Of a DNA stretch of 64,000 nucleotides, positions 1 to 9,389 are shown piece after piece. Position 1 is the first letter of the stretch. The number at the start of each line of letters is the position of its first letter. The notes beneath the pieces were generated by a model, which searched no databases, had not been told where the DNA came from, and saw only the letters and a program-made list of their open reading frames with translations. The translations under genes and the position numbers were made by a program. Origin of the DNA: Nocardiopsis ganjiahuensis DSM 45031. Its GTDB lineage: Bacteria; Actinomycetota; Actinomycetes; Streptosporangiales; Streptosporangiaceae. The stretch spans positions 62,001 through 126,000 of the forward strand of contig NZ_ANBA01000009.1 in the NCBI RefSeq assembly GCF_000341085.1, in the 5' to 3' direction.

Positions 1-169
1 CGGGCAGGAGGGACGGCCCCGCTTCGGGTGCCGAACGGGTCCGGGACCCGCGCAGAGGGAGACTGGGGCACGGGATCACCCCAGACACCGTTCCGACACC
101 CGGGACCGTGCGCGTGCACAGCCCGTCCTGGTCCGGATGCGGCGGCCCCAGCACCCGGACATGTCTGGT

Positions 170-580
170 TCAGCCGCCCTCCGCCGAGGTGGACAGGGCG
201 CCCACGATCCTCCGGGCCGCGTCGGAGGTCCGGGTCACCGGGGACAGCGGCACGCCGGACAGTGACGAGGGAACACCGTCCTGGCGGGGCCACCGCATCC
301 ACCACCACAGGTCGCCCCGGTGGGGGCGCAGCAGCGCGCTCTGCGGGCGGGCGGCCGGACCGGCGTCGACCAGACCCGACACGCCGTCCTCCCTGGCCTC
401 GATTCCGTGGGCCCGCAGCTCCGCGGCCATCCCCCTCAGGGCGAGGGCGGCCGGGTCCGCGCGGTACCCGGACTCGGCAGGAGGGTTCACGCCGAACACG
501 CCCAACGGCGGGACGCCACGATCCTCGCGTCCGCTCCCGGACAGGCTCCGGTTACCCGCCGGCGGCGTCCCAACGCTCAC
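170..580 (-). CDS. Small conserved actinobacterial protein, function unknown
   Basis: 136-residue protein from a GTG start (578-580) with a GAGGGGG ribosome-binding site just upstream. No signal peptide or membrane segment is seen. The middle carries an amphipathic stretch (ALRGMAAELRAHGIEAR, about residues 46-62), then a Trp-rich strand (DLWWWMRWP), then a helix. This arrangement is common in short actinomycete proteins encoded near XRE regulators. It is divergent from the XRE/TPR gene at 749, so the two may share a control region. No catalytic motif is visible and I assign no function. That it is a real gene rests on the ribosome-binding site, the position and the coherent composition. Confidence 0.6.
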   Translation of the reverse strand: MSVGTPPAGNRSLSGSGREDRGVPPLGVFGVNPPAESGYRADPAALALRGMAAELRAHGIEAREDGVSGLVDAGPAARPQSALLRPHRGDLWWWMRWPRQDGVPSSLSGVPLSPVTRTSDAARRIVGALSTSAEGG

Positions 581-748
581 GTGGCCCCCTCTTCACTCCC
601 GGACCGGCGCACGCGCCCGTCCGGACCAACGACCCCTTCACTGTGCCGCACCGCGGGAAGGCGCACGTACCACTATGCGGATCACGCATTGCGCCTTCTT
701 TTTCACACATAGCCACCAAGGGCGCCCGGAATCCCTAACCTAAGCTGC

Positions 749-2131
749 ATGCCCCAACCAGACGGCGTTCTTCCCAACGACCTGTGGACCCGACCGCGCA
801 TGGCCGCCGCACTGGCCACCTGTGACATGCCGACGGTCATCGAAGGCGTGCGCGCCGCACGCGGATGGTCCCAGGGCGACCTGGCCCGGGCGCTCACCTA
901 CTCGCAGAGCTGGGTCTCCCGGGTCGTCAACGGTCAGCAGTCCCTCACCGTCAGCCAGGTCCACGACCTCGCCCAACGACTGGACGTCCCGCTCCACCTG
1001 CTCCGCTTCGGCGGAGCGGGGGCCCAGGACCGCACAGGGCCGCAGGACGGCACCGGGCCGCAGAGCCTCGTCGGGACACCGAACGGCACGGGGACACGCG
1101 AGAGCCCCAGCCGGAAGGGGGTGGACCCCACACGGCGCCGCGACTTCGGCAAGGCCGCCACGGGCGCCTTCGTGGCCACGGCGCAGCCCTACCCGGGGGA
1201 GCACGAGGGACACCACAGCATCGACGAGACCACCGGCCCCGCCCTGCGCTCCATCACCGGCGGCCAGCGCCGCATGGACGCCACCTCCCCCGCCCGCCAC
1301 CTGCTGCCCGGCGCCGTGGCGCACGTGCACCTGTCCGAGCAGATGCTCGGCAACGCGCGCGGGACACCCTTCCACACCGAACTCAGCGCGGCAGCCAGCG
1401 AGGCCTCCGGCTTCGCCGCCTGGCTCAACGCCGACCTCGGCGACATGGGCTCGGCCCGCATGCACTACCGCACCGCGGTCGTCCGCGCCCGCCAGGCCGG
1501 GATGCGCCTGCTCGACGTCTACATGCTCGGCTCGCTGGCCGCCTTCGAGATCGACGTCGCCGAGGACCCCGAACTCGGCCTCGGCCTCGTCCAGGAGGCC
1601 GAACACGTCCTGGGGCCCACCGCCCACCCCACGGCCCGCGCCTGGCTGGCCTGCGTCGGAGCGCTGGCCCACGCCGGGATCGGTGACCGCGTCGCCGCCG
1701 CACGGGCCATCAGACGCGCCGAACGCGAGGTCGCCCGCCCGGACAACGCCCAACCGCCCTGGCCGTGGGTGTTCGCCTTCGACCAGGCGAAGGTCGCCGG
1801 GTACCGGGCCCTGGTGGGAGTGCGCCTGCGCAGCCCGCACGACGCCCGCGCCGCCTTCGCCGAGGCCGTGGCCCCCGCGCCCCGCAACGTCAAGCAGTCC
1901 GCCCTGCTCAAGGTCGAACTCGCCTCGGCCCACGCCGAGGCCGGAGACGTCGACGAGGCCTTCCGGCTCGCACAGGAGGCGCTCACCACCGGGGTGCGCT
2001 TCGACTCCGAGCGCGTGGTGGGCCGGGTCCGCTCCTTCCGCAGGCGTTACCGGGGCCCCCGGGCGCACTGTGTCGAGGACCTCGACAACAGACTCTCGTC
2101 GATTGTTACCGGTATACCCATCAGTGGGTAG
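749..2131 (+). CDS. XRE-family HTH regulator with C-terminal TPR-like repeats
   Basis: 460 residues. Residues about 30-86 form a Cro/CI-type helix-turn-helix (RAARGWSQGDLARAL, then SQSWVSRVVNG). A Pro/Gly-rich linker follows (about 90-120), then helical TPR-like repeats from about 165 to 445. This is the usual build of actinomycete XRE-TPR sensors, in which the repeats bind a peptide or protein ligand. The start has no ribosome-binding site, but a TAACCT -10-like hexamer at 736-741 places transcription start at or next to the ATG, suggesting a leaderless mRNA. The SLOG-fold gene starts 32 nt downstream on the same strand, so the two are probably co-transcribed. The target is unknown. Confidence 0.85.
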   Translation: MPQPDGVLPNDLWTRPRMAAALATCDMPTVIEGVRAARGWSQGDLARALTYSQSWVSRVVNGQQSLTVSQVHDLAQRLDVPLHLLRFGGAGAQDRTGPQDGTGPQSLVGTPNGTGTRESPSRKGVDPTRRRDFGKAATGAFVATAQPYPGEHEGHHSIDETTGPALRSITGGQRRMDATSPARHLLPGAVAHVHLSEQMLGNARGTPFHTELSAAASEASGFAAWLNADLGDMGSARMHYRTAVVRARQAGMRLLDVYMLGSLAAFEIDVAEDPELGLGLVQEAEHVLGPTAHPTARAWLACVGALAHAGIGDRVAAARAIRRAEREVARPDNAQPPWPWVFAFDQAKVAGYRALVGVRLRSPHDARAAFAEAVAPAPRNVKQSALLKVELASAHAEAGDVDEAFRLAQEALTTGVRFDSERVVGRVRSFRRRYRGPRAHCVEDLDNRLSSIVTGIPISG

Positions 2132-2163
2132 AAAGCCGGCGAAGCGAACAGCAGGGAGGTTAC

Positions 2164-2637
2164 GTGATTCGCATCGGAATCACCGGACACCGCGACCTGA
2201 CCCCTGACGTGAGCGGCGCCGTCGCCGACCTGGTCAAGGCTCACCTGGCACCGTACGGATGCGAGATGGTGGGCCTGTCCTGCCTCGCGGACGGCGCCGA
2301 CGCCGTCTTCGCACAGGCGGTGGTGGCCGCCGGCGCCCCACTGGAGGCGATCATCCCCGCCACCGGGTACCGGAAGGCACTGCCGACCGAACACCACCCG
2401 GTCTACGACCAGCTCCTCGACCAGGCCGTCCGCGTCCACGAATTACCCCACAGCGAGTCCGAACCCCGCGCCCACATGGCCGCGGGACGCGTGCTCGTCG
2501 AGGAGTGCGACCACCTGGTCGCGGTCTGGGACGGAGAGCCCGCGCGCGGCCCCGGCGGCACCGCCGACGTGGTGGCCTACGCCCGCGCGCTCGACCGCCC
2601 CGTCACGGTCCTGTGGCCCGAGGGCGCCCGGCGCTGA
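2164..2637 (+). CDS. SLOG/Rossmann-fold small protein paired with the XRE regulator
   Basis: 157 residues from GTG at 2164, preceded by GGGAGG at good spacing. It opens with the Rossmann-like strand and loop IRIGITGHRDL. Next come a conserved LADGADAVFA segment and a C-terminal VLVEECDHLVAVWDGEPA.G.GGTADVVAYA motif, the typical glycine and acidic nucleotide-binding layout of SLOG proteins (LOG/DprA/TRPM-like). Family members bind or cleave nucleotide-derived ligands; the ligand here is unknown. It lies 32 nt after the XRE/TPR gene, so a sensor-effector pair is a reasonable inference. Codon 94 is TTA (2443-2445), rare at this GC content. Confidence 0.8.
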   Translation: MIRIGITGHRDLTPDVSGAVADLVKAHLAPYGCEMVGLSCLADGADAVFAQAVVAAGAPLEAIIPATGYRKALPTEHHPVYDQLLDQAVRVHELPHSESEPRAHMAAGRVLVEECDHLVAVWDGEPARGPGGTADVVAYARALDRPVTVLWPEGARR

Positions 2638-2669
2638 GCCCGCGGGCGGCGACCCGCACCGCCCCGAAC

Positions 2670-3842
2670 TCAGCCCCGGCCGTCCCCGGCCCGCCCGGAC
2701 ATCACCGCGTTGACGTCCGAGGCCCGCAGCACCCCCGACAGCGCACCGTCGGCCTCCACCACCAGGTACTCCGGCAAGGGGTACCTGGTGAGCTCCGTCA
2801 GGAGCTCCTCCCCCACCAGATCCGCGGAGACCGTCGAGTGCTCGGTCAGCGCCCGCGCCACGTCCGAGACCGGGACCCACGCCCGGCGCGCCCGGGAGAT
2901 CGCCTCTGCCGCCGCGGGGTGCACCACCGAGACCGGCGTGCCCTCCCCGTCGGTGACCACGACGACCTCCGCACCCGCCTCCCGGGCCCGGAGGTCGGCC
3001 TGCGCCAGCGGAAGGTCCGCCGGGACCGCCACCGCGGGCCGGGCCAGCGCCCGCGCCCGCAGCCCGGGCACCCGCGCCCGGACCCGGGCGTTGCGCAGCG
3101 CCTCGCTCGCACCCATCCACATGAACCCGGCCAGCACCAGCCCCCACACGACCGCCCAGGGCCCCGGGGTGCTCCCAGCGCTCCAGGCGAACAGGAACGG
3201 CAGGGCCACCACGCCCAGGGCCAGCACCCGGCCGCCCCAGGCCGCGACCACACTGCCGGTGTGCCGGCGCCCGGTCAGCTTCCACACCCCGGCGCCCAGC
3301 AGGCGGCCACCGTCCAACGGCAGCCCCGGCAGCAGGTTGAACACCCCCACCAGCAGGTTGGCGATCCACAGCTGGAAGAGCAGCTCACCGGTCACGGAGA
3401 ACGGATCGGCGAAGAACGACAGCGCGAACGCGCCCGCCGCCAGGACCAACGACAGCAACGGCCCCGAGAAGGCGATCCAGAACTCACGGCCCGGCGTGGG
3501 CGCCTCCCGGTCGATCTCGGAGACCCCGCCCAGCACGTACAGGACGATGCGGCGCACCGGCAGCCCGTACCGACGGGCCACCACCGAGTGCGCCAGCTCG
3601 TGCACGAGCACGGAGGCGTAGAGCAGGACCGCGAAGACGAACGCGAGCAGGTAGGCGGAGGGCCCCAGCGCCAGCCTCGACTGGACGATCCCCCCGTAGA
3701 CCAGCGTGATCAGCACGGCCACGATCCACCACGAGGAGGTGACGTAGACCGGCACCCCGAAGGGTCGGCCCAGCAGTAACCCAGGGCTCTTCCTCGCACG
3801 CTCGTCGGTGCCGGGTCCGGTGCGGTCACTGCCTCTGCTCAC
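2670..3842 (-). CDS. Site-2 protease family (M50) metalloprotease with CBS domains
   Basis: 390 residues, polytopic membrane protein. The zinc motif HELAH is at residues 81-85 and the second motif NLLPGLPLDGGR ends at about 180, with Asp177 as the expected third ligand. Four to six hydrophobic segments fill residues about 35-235. A cytosolic pair of CBS modules follows (about 255-385), as in the S2P-CBS subgroup that cleaves anti-sigma factors or other membrane substrates. The GTG start has no ribosome-binding site; a TAGTGT -10-like box (3850-3855) ends 7 nt before it, which fits leaderless transcription. It is divergent from the RecB-type nuclease 103 bp away, a pairing also seen near proteasome loci in actinobacteria. 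Codon 22 is TTA. Confidence 0.88.
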   Translation of the reverse strand: MSRGSDRTGPGTDERARKSPGLLLGRPFGVPVYVTSSWWIVAVLITLVYGGIVQSRLALGPSAYLLAFVFAVLLYASVLVHELAHSVVARRYGLPVRRIVLYVLGGVSEIDREAPTPGREFWIAFSGPLLSLVLAAGAFALSFFADPFSVTGELLFQLWIANLLVGVFNLLPGLPLDGGRLLGAGVWKLTGRRHTGSVVAAWGGRVLALGVVALPFLFAWSAGSTPGPWAVVWGLVLAGFMWMGASEALRNARVRARVPGLRARALARPAVAVPADLPLAQADLRAREAGAEVVVVTDGEGTPVSVVHPAAAEAISRARRAWVPVSDVARALTEHSTVSADLVGEELLTELTRYPLPEYLVVEADGALSGVLRASDVNAVMSGRAGDGRG

Positions 3843-3945
3843 GGCACCAACACTATTGCCACACCCGATGATCCCCTCACAGGCCCGTCACCCCTCATGC
3901 GCACGGGGCCACACGCCGGTCGGCCGCCTCTCATAGGCTCGAACC

Positions 3946-4749
3946 ATGACCACCGCACCACTGCCGACCGCCCTCTCACCCTCCCGGGCCTCCGACTTCC
4001 TCCAGTGCCCGCTCCTGTTCCGGTTCCGCACCATCGACCGCCTCCCCGAGGCACCCAGCGCCGCCGCCCTGCGCGGCACACTCGTGCACGCCTGTCTGGA
4101 GCGCCTCTACGAGCTGCCCGCCGACACCCGCACCCCCCGCACCGCGGAGAGCCTGGTCGACCCGCAGTGGGCCAGGATCCGGGAGAGGCAACCGGAGGTC
4201 GCCGAACAGCTCTTCCCCGGCGAGGAAGGGCTCGACGAGTGGCTGGAGTCGGCCCGGACCCTGGTCCGGCGCTACTTCGACCTGGAGAACCCCGAGTTCC
4301 TGGAACCGCGCGAGCGCGAGATGCGCCTGGAGGTCTCCCTGCCCACCGGTCTGCGGCTGCGCGGCTACGTCGACCGGCTGGACGTGGCCCCCAACGGCCG
4401 GATACGGGTGGTCGACTACAAGACCGGCAAGTCACCGCACCCCCGCTTCGAGGACAAGGCCAAGTTCCAGATCTTCTTCTACGCCGTGATGATCTGGCGC
4501 GACCTGGGCGTGGTCCCCGCCCGCCTGCAGCTCATCTACCTGGGTGACGGATCGGTGCGCTGGTACGACCCCACCGAGGAGGAGCTCGCCGCGGCCGAGG
4601 CCGAGATCGCCGACATCTGGGCGCGGATCGAGGCGGCCGGGCGCGCCGGCGTCTGGGAACCCAAGCGCAGCAAACTGTGCGGCTGGTGCGAGCACCAGGC
4701 CCTGTGCCCGGAGTTCGGCGGCACCCCTCCGCCCCTGCCCACCGGCTGA
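3946..4749 (+). CDS. RecB-family PD-(D/E)XK exonuclease with Fe-S cysteines
   Basis: 267 residues, a stand-alone RecB/Cas4-like nuclease. The catalytic core is seen as GTLVHACLERLY (His48), an Asp at 143 in YVDRLD, and VVDYKTGK with Asp157 and Lys159. Cys21 and the C-terminal Cys245, Cys248 and Cys254 match the four ligands of the 4Fe-4S cluster that staples such nucleases together. Length and motifs match the actinobacterial family next to the M50 protease, where a DNA-repair role is presumed but not proven. A TAGGCT -10-like box at 3934-3939 ends 6 nt before the ATG, so the mRNA is probably leaderless, like that of the divergent protease gene. Confidence 0.9.
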   Translation: MTTAPLPTALSPSRASDFLQCPLLFRFRTIDRLPEAPSAAALRGTLVHACLERLYELPADTRTPRTAESLVDPQWARIRERQPEVAEQLFPGEEGLDEWLESARTLVRRYFDLENPEFLEPREREMRLEVSLPTGLRLRGYVDRLDVAPNGRIRVVDYKTGKSPHPRFEDKAKFQIFFYAVMIWRDLGVVPARLQLIYLGDGSVRWYDPTEEELAAAEAEIADIWARIEAAGRAGVWEPKRSKLCGWCEHQALCPEFGGTPPPLPTG

Positions 4750-4850
4750 GACCCCGCCGACCACCCGGGAACCCACCGCGGGAGAGCCGGCCCGGCGGCC
4801 GGGCGGGTCACCCGCCCCGAGGACTCCCGGGGTGAGGGAGAATCGGGCCC

Positions 4851-5612
4851 GTGTCCGTCTCCGAAGCCGCCTCCCGCCCCGTCTCCGTCCTGCTCGCCGA
4901 CGACCAGCCCCTCGTCCGCGCGGGCTTCCGCATGATCCTGGAGTCCGCCCCGCACCTGTCCGTGGTGGGCGAGGTCTCCGACGGACGCCAGGCCGCGCGC
5001 GCGGTCCGGAGCCTGCTGCCCGACGTCGTCCTCATGGACGTCCGCATGCCCGGCATGGACGGTGTCGAGGCCACCCGGGAGATCGTCGGATGGGCCCGCC
5101 CGCTCGGCCACCGGGTGCGGGTCCTGGCCCTGACCACCTTCGACCTGGACGAGTACGCCGTCGGAATGCTCCGCGCCGGCGCCGCCGGGTTCCTCCTCAA
5201 GGACACCCCGCCCGCCGAACTCGTCTCCGCGGTCGAGGTGGTCGCCGGGGGCTCCTCCGTCATCTCCCCCGCGGTCCTGAACCGCCTCCTGGACCGGTTC
5301 GCCTCGCTGCTACCCTCCCCCGGCCCCGATCCCGAGCAGGTCGAGGACACCCTCACCGCCCGCGAACGCCAGGTGCTCCGGCTGATCGCCAAGGGCTGGT
5401 CCAACGGGGAGATCGCCGCCCACCTGGTGGTCGGCGAGACCACCGTCAAGTCCCACGTGGGCAGTATCCTCACCAAACTCGGCCTGCGCGACCGCGTGCA
5501 GGCCGTCGTGCACGCCTACGAGACCGGCGTGGTCCGCCCAGGTCAGGGCGGGAAACAGGGCGGGAAGGAGGCCGAGGGCCGGAACGGGCGCGCACCGGGC
5601 TCCCCGGTCTGA
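4851..5612 (+). CDS. NarL/LuxR-family response regulator, no adjacent kinase
   Basis: 253 residues from GTG with GGGAG upstream. The receiver domain covers residues about 11-135: acidic pair Asp17-Asp18, phospho-acceptor Asp63 in VVLMDVRMPGMDG, a Thr near 95 and Lys117 in LLKD. A LuxR-type HTH at about 185-245 (LTARERQVLRLIAKGWSNGEI, TTVKSHVGSIL) completes a normal NarL protein that binds DNA when phosphorylated. No histidine kinase gene lies in this window, so it is an orphan here and its signal is unknown. The last about 20 residues are Gly/Lys-rich and look disordered. Confidence 0.92.
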   Translation: MSVSEAASRPVSVLLADDQPLVRAGFRMILESAPHLSVVGEVSDGRQAARAVRSLLPDVVLMDVRMPGMDGVEATREIVGWARPLGHRVRVLALTTFDLDEYAVGMLRAGAAGFLLKDTPPAELVSAVEVVAGGSSVISPAVLNRLLDRFASLLPSPGPDPEQVEDTLTARERQVLRLIAKGWSNGEIAAHLVVGETTVKSHVGSILTKLGLRDRVQAVVHAYETGVVRPGQGGKQGGKEAEGRNGRAPGSPV

Positions 5613-5820
5613 GCCCCGCCCTTCCGGCCCCGGACCCCGGCGCGTCGGCGCCCGCGGGGGCCCGCGCGCCTTGGCAGGATGATCCGGTGACCGAACTCAC
5701 CGGTGCCGCCCCGCCACGGGGGCGAACCCCGCCCGTGGGCACGGCGTCCCCCTTGGGGTTGCCGAGGCAGTGCGCCGACCACCATGGGGGCGGGCGACGG
5801 GGAGGAAACGGAGAACAGCG

Positions 5821-7251
5821 ATGGCAAGCAAGCGGGAGCGTTCGGGGCCGCCGAGCGAGGAGTTCATGCTCAGCCGGATGCGCGACTGGCGCGCCGAGCA
5901 CGAGAGCGAACTGACCCCGGACAACCTGGAGGACGACGAGGAGCTCAAGCTCCCCGACGCCCGGGCGATCAACCTGGTCCTGCGCGTGGGTGAGCTCATG
6001 CTGGCCAGCGGTGAGAGCACCGAGGCCGTCAGCGAGGCCATGCTGAGCCTCTCGGTCGCCTTCGACCTGCCCCGCTCGGAGGTGTCGGTCACCTTCACCA
6101 CCATCTCCCTGTCCACCCACCCGGGCGGGGACAGCCCGCCCATCACCGGTGAACGGGTGGTGCGCCGCCGCACCCTGGACTACTTCCGCGTCAACGAGCT
6201 GCACACCCTGGTCCAGCAGGCGGCGCTGGGCCTGCTCGAACTGGAGGACGCCAAGGCGCGGCTGGAGCAGATCCGCCGGGCGCGCATGCCCTACCCCAAC
6301 TGGATGATCGCGATGGGCTTCGGGCTGATCGCCTCCAGCGCCAGTCTGATGGTGGGCGGCGGTCCGATCGTGGCCGCCGTGGCCTTCCTCGCCACGGTGC
6401 TGGGCGACCGCACCTCGGTGTTCCTGGCCAATCGCGGGGTCGCGGAGTTCTACCAGATGGCGGCGGCCGCGGTGGTGGCCGCCTCGATCGGGGTGGGCCT
6501 GCTGTGGGTGAGCACGACCATGGGCCTGGGCCTCCAGGCGGGCGCGATCATCACCGGCAACATCATGGCGCTGCTGCCGGGCCGTCCGCTGGTGTCCAGC
6601 CTCCAGGACGGGATCAGCGGCAGTTACGTCTCGGCGGCCGCACGGCTGCTGGAGACCTTCTTCACCCTGGGCGCGATCGTGACCGGAGTGGTCACCGTGG
6701 CCTACACCGCGACCCGTCTGGGCATCGACCTGGACCTGGAGAACCTGCCCTCGGCCGGAACCGCCATGGACGTGCCGGTGCTGATCGGCGCTGCCGGGAT
6801 CGCCATGGCCTTCGCGATCTCGCTGGCGGTGCCGCCCCGGATGCTGCCCACCATCGGTGTCCTGGGGGTGATGATCTGGCTGATCTACGCGGGTATGCGC
6901 TCGGTCCTGGAGGTGCCCCCGGTGGTGGGCACGGTGGCGGGCGCGGTGGCCGTGGGCGTGGTCGGGCACTGGCTGGCCCGGCGCACCCGGCGGCCGGTGC
7001 TGCCCTACCTGATCCCGTCGATCGCGCCGCTGCTGCCCGGCAGCATCCTGTACCGGGGGCTGATCGAGATCACCCAGGGAACCGCGGTCTCGGGCCTGCT
7101 CAGCATCGCTGAGGCGGTCATGGTGGCGCTGGCCCTGGGCGCCGGGGTCAACCTCGGCGGGGAACTCGTCCGGGCCTTCCAGCGCGGCGGACTGGCCGGG
7201 GCGGGCATGCGCAGCCGTCCGGCGGCGCGACGCACCCGAGGCGGTTACTGA
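5821..7251 (+). CDS. Threonine/serine exporter ThrE family protein
   Basis: 476 residues from ATG 5821, chosen because GGAG lies 8 nt upstream; an in-frame start at 5770 has no support. The N-terminal half (about 45-200) is the soluble ThrE/DUF1212 domain with the usual INLVLRVGELMLASGESTEAV opening. The C-terminal half holds roughly ten hydrophobic segments. Family members export threonine and serine by proton-driven transport in corynebacteria; the substrate here is inferred only from the family. A strong inverted repeat follows the stop at 7257-7291. It is separate from the response regulator, with a 208-bp gap that could hold its own promoter. Confidence 0.85.
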   Translation: MASKRERSGPPSEEFMLSRMRDWRAEHESELTPDNLEDDEELKLPDARAINLVLRVGELMLASGESTEAVSEAMLSLSVAFDLPRSEVSVTFTTISLSTHPGGDSPPITGERVVRRRTLDYFRVNELHTLVQQAALGLLELEDAKARLEQIRRARMPYPNWMIAMGFGLIASSASLMVGGGPIVAAVAFLATVLGDRTSVFLANRGVAEFYQMAAAAVVAASIGVGLLWVSTTMGLGLQAGAIITGNIMALLPGRPLVSSLQDGISGSYVSAAARLLETFFTLGAIVTGVVTVAYTATRLGIDLDLENLPSAGTAMDVPVLIGAAGIAMAFAISLAVPPRMLPTIGVLGVMIWLIYAGMRSVLEVPPVVGTVAGAVAVGVVGHWLARRTRRPVLPYLIPSIAPLLPGSILYRGLIEITQGTAVSGLLSIAEAVMVALALGAGVNLGGELVRAFQRGGLAGAGMRSRPAARRTRGGY

Positions 7252-7256
7252 TCCGG

Positions 7257-7291
7257 CCGGCCGGAAGGGCCCCAGGATCCCCTCCGGCCGG
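7257..7291 (+). terminator. Terminator-like hairpin after the ThrE gene
   Basis: CCGGCCGGA (7257-7265) is repeated inverted at 7283-7291, six nt after the ThrE stop codon, with partial pairing of the inner GGG/CCC. There is no U-tract, as is usual in high-GC actinobacteria. Confidence 0.55.
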
Positions 7292-7471
7292 ACCCGGACA
7301 GGGAAAGCTTCGCCCGGACAGAACCCGGAGCGGGTGACGGGAGTCTCACTTGTCAGGAGCGAACAGAAGGCGGTGGCAAACATTGTGGACCTAAACCGTC
7401 AACACCATGTGATGTCAGCCACTACTGTTGGCTTCAGCTCAACGAGGAGCACTCAGACGAAAGGCTCTGTC

Positions 7472-7660
7472 ATGTGCAGCCATTCACCCTCCTGCCCGTC
7501 CTTCGAGGACACCGACCGCGAGGCCGCGCGCATCGTCTCCAGCCACCCGGAACAGGGTTGGAGTCTGCTCTGCAACGGCGTGGTCCTTTTCGACGACACC
7601 GGCGAACTCCTCCCCGACGGGGCGGTTGTCGCCCCGCACCGCCCCCGAGTCGCCGCCTGA
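7472..7660 (+). CDS. DUF5999 family small protein
   Basis: 62 residues from ATG 7472. The sequence MCSHSPSCPSFEDTDREAAR, then HPEQGWSLLCNGVVLFDDTGELLPDG and APHRP, is the hallmark of the short streptomycete DUF5999 family, which has Cys near the N-terminus and a single compact domain. An in-frame start at 7334 would add 46 residues of unrelated sequence and is rejected. AAAGG sits 7 nt before the ATG. The upstream 100 nt are unusually AT-rich for this genome and probably hold the promoter. Function is unknown. Confidence 0.75.
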   Translation: MCSHSPSCPSFEDTDREAARIVSSHPEQGWSLLCNGVVLFDDTGELLPDGAVVAPHRPRVAA

Positions 7661-7899
7661 CTCTGCTTGTTCCCGAGCCCCGCTTCACCTGCCCGGTGTT
7701 CGGGCGCCCGGAAGGGGGAACCCGGGTTTCAGGCAGCACAGCGCCCTCGTCCACGCCCGGTCTTCGATCGGCTCGACCCGTCTCGCACTGTGTCTGCTCG
7801 AACCCGGACTCCCGGCGCCCCCACCGCCCCACCGGAACCGCTTCCGCCCGGGCCCTGGTCGTTCCCGGCCCCGGGCGGTGACGTGTGCGCGCACGCCCT

Positions 7900-9159
7900 T
7901 CAGCGGCCGTCGGGCCAGTTCTCGGGCAGTACGTCCTCACCCATCGCGTCGCTGAGCCGGCGCCGGAAGTCGGCGTGCACGGAATCGCCCCAGACCAGTT
8001 CGCTCGGGGTGCGCAGGGCCTCCTCCATGGCCGCGCGCAACGCGGCCGGACGGGCCTCGCCCTCGACCACGGGGACCGCCAGCAGTGCGTGCATCTGGGT
8101 GACGACCGCGAACAGCTCCCCCGCGAGCGCGGGTGCGCTGGAGGTGGCCACGGCCTCCTCCAGGTAGACGTCCCACCAGGGCTCGGGGGGCTCCTCCTCG
8201 CCCTCCTGCGCCCGCTGGGCGAAGGACCGCCGCAACCGCTCGCGCACCGCGTCCGCGGTGTCCCGGTCACGGCTGTCCAGCCCCGTCCGCCACACCCGTT
8301 CGGCCGAGTCCGGCTCGCCCCGCAGCGCCAGCAGGCCCGCGAGCAGCTCCACCGCGGCCCCGGAGGTGTGCGGCTCCGGGCGCGCGCCCCGCTCCTCCTC
8401 CGAGGGGCCGGGGTCGACGACGGCACCCACGTCCGCGATCGCCCGCTCCAGGTGGGCGGCGGCGCGCAGCAGCCGCAGGCCGGGGTCGTCCCCGACGGTC
8501 AGGCCGCGTTCGACCGCCACCGCGGCGGCCTCCGGCCGTCCCCGTTCGAGGAGGCGACCGGCCAGGTCGCGGGCGGCGTCGATGACGGTGGAGGCGTGCA
8601 GGCGGCTGATCGCCGTGTCCGCGGGCGGCAGCTCGAGCACGGCCTCCCAGTGCTCCTCCGCCTCGGCCTCCTCGCCGCGGAGCTCCGCCTCGCGGGCCAG
8701 CCCGTAGCGGGCCACCGCCGTGTAGGCGGTCCCGCCCAGGTCCAGCAGGCGGTGCCAGACCCGCGCGGCCTCACCGTGCGCGCCCTCCTGCTCCAGGGAG
8801 AGCGCCAGGTGGTAGGCGGCGCGCGGGGCGTAGCGGGCGTCCCCGGTGGCCAGTGCGCGGCGTGCGGCCTCCCTGGCGGCGGCGAGGTCCCCGCGCTGGT
8901 CCTGCACCACGGCCAGCCCGAGCAACGCTCTGGCCTGGACCCGGGGGCGGGGGTTGGCCGCGACCGCCTGCTGGTAGAGCTTGGCGGCCCGCTTGAGGTG
9001 GCCGTTCTCGGCCAGGTCCTGGGCCTGGTCGCACAGGTCGGCCGCGCCCTCCGCGGGGGGCACGGCGGTGTCCTCGGCGTCGTCGGGGTCGGTGGCCCTG
9101 GGCGCGGGGTCGGGGTCGGCGGGGCCAGAGCGCGCGGGAGGTCCGGACGTCGTGGTCAT
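7900..9159 (-). CDS. Tetratricopeptide-repeat protein
   Basis: 419 residues from ATG 9159 (MTTTSGPPARSG), preceded by GGAAAGCGG. The earlier in-frame start at 9333 only adds Pro/Arg-rich sequence. After a disordered acidic N-terminus, TPR units begin at about residue 45 (LCDQAQDLAENGHLKRAAKLYQQAVAANP) and continue with Ala- and Glu-rich helical hairpins to about 320. The C-terminal 90 residues are a separate helical part ending in a conserved-looking DSVHADFRRRLSDAMGEDVLPENW. No membrane segment or catalytic motif is seen. It is probably a protein-interaction scaffold; partners are unknown. It lies convergent to DUF5999 and downstream of gcvP. Confidence 0.7.
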   Translation of the reverse strand: MTTTSGPPARSGPADPDPAPRATDPDDAEDTAVPPAEGAADLCDQAQDLAENGHLKRAAKLYQQAVAANPRPRVQARALLGLAVVQDQRGDLAAAREAARRALATGDARYAPRAAYHLALSLEQEGAHGEAARVWHRLLDLGGTAYTAVARYGLAREAELRGEEAEAEEHWEAVLELPPADTAISRLHASTVIDAARDLAGRLLERGRPEAAAVAVERGLTVGDDPGLRLLRAAAHLERAIADVGAVVDPGPSEEERGARPEPHTSGAAVELLAGLLALRGEPDSAERVWRTGLDSRDRDTADAVRERLRRSFAQRAQEGEEEPPEPWWDVYLEEAVATSSAPALAGELFAVVTQMHALLAVPVVEGEARPAALRAAMEEALRTPSELVWGDSVHADFRRRLSDAMGEDVLPENWPDGR

Positions 9160-9389
9160 TCGTTCCGCTTTCCATGGGGGTGTCGGGCCCGGGCGATGGG
9201 GAGCACGGACCGTAGGCGTGACCGCTACCGGTGTCGTGGCGACCGGTGGCGCTGCAACTCTAACGCGCCGTCCCGCAGGGGATCGGGGCCCGTGGGGCGG
9301 GTGTCGGCTCCCGTGGTTGTTCCCCGATTCCACTTCCGGTTCGCCCGAGTCGGACCTTTACTTCGTAGATTCACATTTGGGCGGAAAAA

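Noticed and set aside
2104-2120. GGTATACC-like sequence at the end of the XRE gene as an operator
   Set aside because: It lies inside the coding sequence and lacks a full dyad.
2443-2445. TTA codon in the SLOG gene as a bldA-type developmental switch
   Set aside because: TTA codons also occur in the M50 protease gene (3777-3779) and in the housekeeping DUF151 gene (13877-13879), so special regulation is not supported.
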